DNA of 64,000 nucleotides from Epichloe hybrida (taxonomy: Eukaryota > Ascomycota > Sordariomycetes > Hypocreales > Clavicipitaceae), in NCBI GenBank assembly GCA_019022495.1, contig JAFEKR010000009.1, positions 310,001-374,000 on the forward strand. The letters are read 5' to 3'. The notes below the pieces were generated by a model. The model had not been told where the DNA came from, searched no databases, and was given only the letters and a program-made list of their open reading frames with translations. Position numbers and translations under genes: made by a program. The number at the start of each line of letters is the position of its first letter. The first letter of the stretch is position 1. Below, one piece after another: positions 57,190 through 64,000 of this stretch.

Positions 57190-59480
57190 CCGAGAACGAG
57201 TCATTAGAACCGAGAGAAGAAACGCGTGGAGAGACGCCCTACAAAAGGCTAATACGTGGAGAAAGGACAGGGGAGCGTGAAGACTAGAGAGATAGGCCTA
57301 GCTCTGAAGCTAGGCCCCCCTAGAACTACCTAGGCTACTAGAGCTAGAAAAAACTAAAAATAACCTAAACCTAGCTACTATATATAAGGATAAAGTAAGC
57401 GTGCTAGCACTAAGGTTCTTCCCTAAGCCTATAGTAAACCTCTCCTAAATCCTAGACCTTACCTTCCTAGAGCTAGATAACACACTATTCCTAGATAATA
57501 ACTAGTTTAGATTAGAAGAGATATTAGATATTATATTAGATATAGCTAGCTAGAAAGCACTAGGTAATAATAAGCTCCTAGCAGGCCTTATTAAGGCCTG
57601 TAATAAGCTAGTAAAAGAAGCTATAGTCTAGCTCCTAAATACTATCCTTAAAGTAAGGTATTTCCTAGCCTAATTCTAGACTACTAGAGTAGTAGTAATT
57701 AGGAAACTAGGTAAGATAATAAAAGAGATAAGAAGGGCTAATACTTAGAGGCCTATCTCCTTACTAAATATTATAGGAAAAATTATAGAAGTAGTAATTA
57801 TAAAGTAACTTATAGCCTTTACTAAGGTAAAAGGACTTCTCCTAAAGCTATAGATAGGGAATAGGATAAATAGGTTAATAAAGACTATAATTAGGGTCTT
57901 AGTAAAGTGTGTAAGGGAGGCCTAGAGTAAGGGTAAAATTGCCTTACTTACCTAGATAGATATTTTATTTACTTTTAATAAAGTTAGCTACCTATACCTA
58001 ATTTACTTACTAATCCTAATAGGAATCCCCTACTAGCTAATAGCTATAATATAAAGCTTCCTAGCGGATAGAATAAGCTAGCTTAGCTTTAATAGAGGAC
58101 TCTCTAGACCCTTTAAGATTAAGGCTAGTACCTTATAAGAATCTCCCCTTTTACTAATTCTCTTTCTCCTTTACTTTATAGAACTTTATATATACCTCTA
58201 GACTATCCTAGGCATAGTAGTAATTAGATTTACTAATAATATAAATATTATAGTATTTAGTAAAAACATAGCGTAAACCTAGAGAAAACTTAAGGTTACT
58301 TAGAAGATTTATAAGGAATAAGTAAAGGAGGTAGGAGTAAAGTTTAACCTAGTAAAAACTAAACTTATATACTTTAGTAAGGCCTATAGGCCCTTATAGG
58401 CTAGGGTCTAGCTTAGTATAGAGAAAATAGCGCTAATAAAGGCATGCTAATTCCTTAGGGTATAAGTAAATAGGAAACTTAACTAAAGCGCTTATAAAAA
58501 CATCCTTAAGGGAAAACTAGCCTAGTAGTGGCTTACACTCTCTATATTAGTAGCGTTAGTATAGGGCATTAGCTTTAGAGATACCTAGCTTATATACATA
58601 TAGGTAATCTAGCCTATTCTTACCTATAAGGCAAGCGCTTACTATACCCTAACTAAGAAAGGAGGAAAACTATAAGGAATAGTTAGAAGTTTTATAGTGG
58701 ACTAATTAACCTATCTCTAGACTATAGCTAGAGTATTTAAGGCTATACTAATTGCTTAACTAGAAGTTAAAACCTATATCCCCCCCCTAGACCTTTACCT
58801 AAATAAGATAAAGTAAAAGTTTAAGAAAAGGATTATACTTAGTAAAATAATAAATAAAATACAGGCTATAGCTAACTTAGTGTAAATAGTACTATAATGT
58901 AGAAGAAGACCCTTACTTACTAATAATAAACTAGATATATAACTATATAAGGAGTAAAAGAAAAGATAGGAAGACTAGTATTCTAATAGGTAATAGAGAT
59001 AATATAAGCGTAGGAGAGAGCTAATAGAGGACTGCTTGCTTACCTATAACCTAAAGGAAATCTAGAAATTTCACACTAGGCTTAATAAGCATATCTCCTC
59101 TATAATAGTATAATTATATATAGGAAAGATTAGCCTTAATAAGTTTCTCTTCTAAAGGCATGTTCCTAGGGTAGCTTTGCCCCTATATAGCTATAGTTAT
59201 ATAGTTAAAGATTAGTACTATATAATTATTAACTACGCTAACTATAACTATAGACACCCTTAAATAAGATAGCCTAAAGATATATAGGAAGTAAGGCTAG
59301 CCCTAGATAATCCCCTAAAGGCAAGATATATTATAAAGTAATTCCTTAGCATAAGAAGACTCTAATACTATATATTAGCATAAGACCTAGCCTTTAGTTA
59401 ACGTAAACTAGGGGAGGATCTAGGCTACCCTAGAGGTAACTAAACTAACTAATAAATAGACACTGTAAATAACTAGAGAG
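57190..59480 (+). pseudogene. 5'-truncated LINE (Tad-like) reverse transcriptase remnant
   Basis: Plus-strand reading, ignoring RIP-type stops, gives the reverse transcriptase of a fungal non-LTR retrotransposon. RPISLLNIIGKIIE is at about 57748, then GLSRPFKIKASTL and PLLLILFLLYFIELY. The catalytic box RFTNNINIIVFS (about 58226-58262) has both Asp changed to Asn. Downstream KTYIPPLDLYLN is the usual Tad-clade motif (AETYTPPLDLYLN-type), then a decayed Cys/His tail near 59170-59260. No endonuclease domain precedes it, so it is 5' truncated, as common for LINE insertions. It sits inside the hAT element and is non-functional. Confidence 0.72.
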
Positions 59481-61500
59481 AGGCACTAGGTAAAATAGTA
59501 TAGCCATAGAGGTAAGCTAGATATAAGGTAAAATCACACTATAATAAGAAGACTATAGGTCTAAAATAGTTATTAGATTAATTTTAAGTTAAAAAACTAT
59601 AGGTATTATTTCACACTAGCCTACTGCTGCCCCTTTACTAACCCTAAATTAGCCCTATTTCTCCTTAGGAATAGGGATTATATTCTCTATTACCTTGCTC
59701 TTACCCTTAGCTAATAGGCTAGTAGCTAGGAGCTAGTTTATCTCCGCTACTTAGGCATTAAGCTACTAGAGCTAAAAGATAACCTTATTATATTATTCCT
59801 CTGTAGACCTAGACTTAGCTAAGTCTAGGCTTACTATAGTAACGCCCTATTTCTTCTTAGTATGGTTTTTAGCATAGAGTTTCTTAACCTAAGCTATATA
59901 GTCCTTTAAGGCCTAGATAATTAAAGTTAGCTATAGAATAAAGCTACTACTAAGCTAGAGTAAAATTACTTATATTACTCCTAGTAACTATACTAGCCTA
60001 GGTCTTAACTAACCACTAATATTCCCCTCACTAGCTAGTAATATTTAGCTATAAGCAGATTAGCACTAGAGTAAGCTTAGAATAGGCATAGGAGTTAATA
60101 TTACCTTAATATATATATAATTGCAAACCTAATAATTAAAATAAGCATTAGATATCACCCCTTTATATGTAAATTAGCCTTACCCCTAGACTAGAAATAA
60201 ACTAACTTACTAATAACATTATAGCACTAATAGCCCTTATTTTTAATAAATTATATCTTATAGGACACACACTAGATCTCTTATAGCTTACCTAGCTACC
60301 CTAGGTTAGACCTAGAAATAAGGTAAAATAAAGGTAAAGGGAACTTACTTCTAGGCCTTTTGCCTTTACCTAATCTAATTACTTCTAGGTTAAGGACTTC
60401 CTTAAATACTTATTTAAGGTTATAAGTTCCTAGGTAAGTTAGAGCTAGAATAGCACTAAAAATAAGGTACTTATAGAGCTTAGTAATATTATAGTGTGTT
60501 TTTCTACGTAAAACATTAGTATTTAAACTAGCACTAGACTAGAGAAGCCTTAAATAGCTCCTAAAAGGGATAGGAAGGAAAAGAACCTATAGGAAATTTA
60601 TTATAAGAAGAGACAAAAGGTTAAAACCTTAAGGGAGAAGGAGCTCTCTTTTATACTTAAGAGAGAAAGGGGGGGGGGACTAACTATAATATTAGCTAGA
60701 AAACAAAGCATAAGATAAGCAAACGCATAGATAGCGCGTAACTAATCTAGGAGCAGAACCGCCTAGACACTAGGCCTAAATCACCTACCCCTTACTATAA
60801 TTAAATAAAACCATATACTTAGACTTTATAAGATATCTAGACTAGTGCTAGGTTAGATTTAGCTAAAAAGTAAGGTACTAAAAGAGTTAGAAGTAAAGCA
60901 AATAAAAAGTAAATTATTATTATAAATCTAAATTCACTACGCCCTAGGGCAAAGTAAGAGACATAGAACTAGGTTAAAGCAAGACTAGACTAGTACTAAA
61001 GGGAGTTAGTTAGGACTATTACTATACCTTTTTCTTTTCTTTTTTATTTTCTTTAGGATAAGGCTAGCGTAAGCTAGCACTAAACACCTACAATTAATTA
61101 CACCTAATATAGCGTAGACCTAGGAGAGGGTTAGCGCTAGCCTATTCACAGACGTAAGGGGGTTTTTCTTCCTAGCAAAGGGTTTTCCCTCTTAACTAAG
61201 TGGATAGAGTACTAGGAACAGCTACATAGTTAGCTAACTAGCGTAAAGAATATATACTATTATTATTATTTAAAAAAAACATAAAAGAGAAAATATTTTT
61301 ATAATATTAATATTTTTAAAAACCTTAAAATACTAAATACTTAAAAGATTTACTTTTTCCTATAGTAAATCCCTTATACTTACTTATATTCTTATTTATA
61401 TATTTTATTTTCTATTCATTTTTTATTAAACTTTAACACTAATAATATTATAAAGTAATATAAGCTATTATAAGCTAAACTAGTATTAGTATTAAGCTAT
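59481..61500. repeat. unassigned AT-rich decayed sequence inside hAT
   Basis: No domain recognised with confidence on either strand. A minus-strand piece near 59600-59830 is LINE ORF1-like in composition only. It could be the LINE 3' region or further nested fragments. A CTAACTAG-rich, less mutated stretch lies near 61030-61250. Confidence 0.4.
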
Positions 61501-61510
61501 TATAATTTAT

Positions 61511-61686
61511 AAGCTATTATAAGCTATTATAAGCTATTATAAGCTATTATAAGCTATTATAAGCTATTATAAGCTATTATAAGCTATTATAATTATAAGC
61601 TATTATAAGCTATTATAAGCTATTATAAGCTATTATAAGCTATTATAAGCTATTATAAGCTATTATAAGCTATTATTAGCTATTAT
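61511..61686. repeat. 10-bp (AAGCTATTAT)n satellite
   Basis: About 17 copies of AAGCTATTAT with one interruption near 61590, inside the right arm of the hAT. Confidence 0.93.
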
Positions 61687-61769
61687 ATATGTTTATATAT
61701 ACTCTCTTAACGCTTATAATTAAAGCATTTACCTTAAAGAGAAAAATAAAAAATAATTACAAATAATTA

Positions 61770-61945
61770 CATGTAATGTAATGTAATATTTAGGGGTTAG
61801 GTGTAATGTAATGTAATGTGTAATGTAATGTAATGTAATGTAATGTGTAATGTAATGTAATGTAATGTAATGTGTAATGTAATGTAATGTAATGTAATGT
61901 GTATTAAATACATTACATTACAAACATTACACAATGTAATGCAAT
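61770..61945. repeat. right subterminal (TAATG/CATTA)n arrays of the hAT
   Basis: Tandem TGTAATG units on the plus strand, then inverted CATTACATTAC units just before the right tip. They mirror the left subterminal array. They are probable transposase-binding repeats, as known for hAT elements. Confidence 0.85.
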
Positions 61946-61951
61946 GCTCTG

Positions 61952-64000
61952 ATAATAAGCTTAATAAACTTTTCTTTAAGAAGGTAAATTATTTATATAT
62001 TATTATATTTAATTTTAAGTATATTATTACCTAGGCATAGCTTAATCTCTTAATATAACTATCTAAAGGCTATAAGCTCTTTACTATAATATAAAAGCAC
62101 TATAAGCTTTACTTTAGTTAATAATATAGTTATAGTAGCTTACTTTCTTACCTTAAAGAGTATAAGTCCTTTAAAGAGCTTTATAATATAATCTTATAAG
62201 CTCTTTTATATTATAGTATTATTAGTAAAGGAAGTATTACTATAGGCTTTTAATTTAGGGTTATTATTACTATATTTAATTACTAAGTTTACTTATATAT
62301 ACCTATACTCTAAGGCTTTTTTTATTACTTTTATATACTATAGCTTTAGGTATTAGAGGTATTATAAGAGTTATAAGGCTATAAAAGTAATATTAAGTCT
62401 TAAAATAATTATTAGATATAGTAAGGTTCTAACTAAAGATTAATACCTCTTAAGATCTTATATACTAACCTTTTCTTTAAAGAGTTTTAATAAAATAGTA
62501 ATTATTAATACTATAAGCCTTTATTATAGGATCTTTATATTAAATTTAGTAATAGCTTTATCCTAGTAAGACTTCTAATTAAGCTATACCTTTTAGTTAG
62601 TATAATCTCTAATAATTTTAATACCTAGAAACTATTATAGCTCTCTAAGGTCTTTAATATTATACTTGGTAAAGAGTCTTACTTTAAATTTATTATATAA
62701 ATATAATTTTCCCTTAGTAAATAAGGCTATAAGGTTATTTATATAGAAAAAGATAATTAGACTATTTTTAATAAATATATAAGGGTCCTTAAAGATTTAT
62801 ATAAAGCCTTTAATAACTAGCTAGCTAATTAGCTTTTATTTATAAAAGAGGTACTCTTTATAGCTTATAAACTACTCTAAGAAGCTTTAGGTAAGCTTAT
62901 TTATCTTTATAGCCTAAGGGTATCTTATAGTAAACCTCTTTATTAAGGTCTAAATTTAGGAATACTATAATAAAGTTATATTAGTATACTTCTAGGTTAA
63001 AGTAATATATAATAGCTATAAATAGCCTAAATATATTAGTAGCTAGTGTTATTACTTAAGTTAATAAATAACTCTTTAGTTAATAATTCCTAAGAATATA
63101 AAGATAAGCTTTATATTATAGGAGGTAGCCTTATTTATCTAATTTATAGGAAAATACCTAAGTAAGACCTAGAAGCTTTATATATATAAGGATATTAGAT
63201 CTAGCTACCTTTATAGCTACCTTTCTATTAATAATCCTATTAAATTCTTTATCTTATACTTTATAGAATTCTTTTTCTTTTAGATAACTAGCTAGATTAT
63301 TATAATAAGCTAAAGGAGGAGAAAGCCTAGATATATAAGGCTTTTCTTTACTCTTAAGTCCTAGGGTAAAAGCTACTATAAATACCTTAAGATTATTATA
63401 ATCTTATAGATTTATTAATATATTATAATTGTTATTACTATTAAGTAAGTTAAGTAAATTATAAATACTTAATAGTATATAATTTATAGAACCTAGTAAT
63501 TATTTAGGTAAACTTAGAGGAGTTAGTAAATTTAATTCTTAACTTCCTTTTTCCTTTTCTTTATAATCTAGTTAATTATAACTAGTAGGAGTTTTAACCT
63601 ATTATAGCTAATCCTATAGTTATTATAGTAATAAAGGGTATACTATTTATAGAAGCCTTATATTAAGGCTTTTATCCTTATTATCCTTAACTAGCTCTTT
63701 AAGGCAGTGTTTTTTAACCTCTTTTATGATTAATAATAAGCCTCTTTCTTAAGCATGAAAGATAGACTTATTAAAGGTAATATAGCTTAATAAGAACTAG
63801 TAGTTTCTCTTTATTATTAGTATCTAAATTAGGTATTACGTAGAGAAAATATATTTAGTAAGGTATCTAATATAAGCTCTCTAAGCAAGCTTTAGACTTA
63901 CCTTATAAAGGTTACTTTATATTATTATAAATACTTTATAACTATATACTTATAAGTAATTTATAAAGGCTTCTAGCTTCTCTAGTAAGTAACTCTATTA
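61952..64000 (-). mobile_element. Ty1/copia reverse transcriptase/RNase H relic (continues past window)
   Basis: The minus strand carries decayed copia pol. LLRVVYKLQRVPLL (from LLRALYGLRRSPLLW) is near 62900. LIIFFYINNLIALF (YVDDL box, both Asp now Asn) and IKDLRELQQFLGIKI are at about 62600-62800. YSNTSFTNNTIIQKSLQDYI, VRKQATITILLTKVKLI and YSKELIAFRQLYQEI (RNase H) are at about 62030-62330. Stops replace Gln codons. The frame runs up to the hAT target site and resumes at 52083 to the left. The 5' portion lies beyond the window. Confidence 0.82.

Larger units (their letters stand above)
52084..61951. mobile_element. hAT-superfamily DNA transposon, 9.87 kb, with 8-bp TSD
   Basis: Both ends carry CAGAGCAT in inverted orientation (52084-52091 and 61944-61951), the CA-G-type tip of hAT elements. 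The element is flanked by a perfect 8-bp duplication ATAATAAG (52076-52083 and 61952-61959). Subterminal TAATG/CATTA arrays occur at both ends. A decayed BED/hATC transposase lies at 53834-56950. The element is unusually long because a LINE fragment (about 57190-59480) and satellites sit inside. Insertion was into a copia RNase H region, whose frame rejoins when the hAT plus one duplication copy is removed. Confidence 0.88.
51522..64000. repeat. AT-rich, RIP-degraded block 2 (nested transposons)
   Basis: The block runs to the window end. Composition changes abruptly at 51522, exactly at the end of a copia LTR. It contains a copia relic split by a hAT element, which in turn carries a LINE fragment and several satellite arrays. 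No intact host gene is present. Confidence 0.92.

Overview
The window is nuclear DNA of a filamentous ascomycete (Pezizomycotina, most likely Sordariomycetes). The genes have short introns (50-110 bp) with fungal GTATGT/GTAAGT/GTACGT donors and CTAAC-type branch points. Gene-bearing, GC-balanced stretches alternate sharply with two very AT-rich blocks whose transposon remnants carry C-to-T/G-to-A damage, the footprint of repeat-induced point mutation (RIP). No organism can be named from the sequence alone.

Layout. 1-1259: 3' part of a zuotin (ribosome-associated J-protein) gene. 3129-3871: small GATA-finger protein. 4416-8392: GAF/hybrid histidine kinase with receiver domain. 10214-11492 (minus): bHLH transcription factor. 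13753-14040 (minus): short F-box-like fragment. 15848-17419 (minus): DUF3176-like membrane protein lacking its usual N-terminus. 17.93-28.87 kb: AT-rich block 1, with a minus-strand Ty3/gypsy relic, a less mutated 0.7 kb island and a long inverted repeat. Its right edge cuts into a zinc-knuckle gene, leaving only the last exons (28876-29151). 29633-30708: GST-like gene with a probable one-base frameshift.

34.2-47.5 kb is a dense housekeeping and regulatory stretch: Atf1-type bZIP factor, DSN1/Mis13 kinetochore subunit, SDHAF2 succinate dehydrogenase flavinylation factor, Erv25 p24 cargo receptor, U1 snRNP protein C (with a 6-nt microexon) and a large disordered fungal protein. Erv25 and U1-C are divergent and share a 418-bp promoter region.

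48461-48981 is an intact-ended non-autonomous DNA element with about 125-bp terminal inverted repeats and a 10-bp target duplication (Mutator-like). Block 2 (51522 to the window end) is stratified. A minus-strand Ty1/copia relic, with its 3' LTR at 51522-51734, is split by a 9868-bp hAT element (52084-61951) that has a perfect 8-bp target duplication. Removing the hAT and one duplication copy rejoins the copia RNase H frame. The hAT holds a decayed BED/hATC transposase, a Tad-like LINE fragment and several satellite arrays.

The genes are independently transcribed eukaryotic units. I see no operon, secondary-metabolite cluster or CRISPR. The most informative content is the transposon stratigraphy and the broken genes at the block edges.
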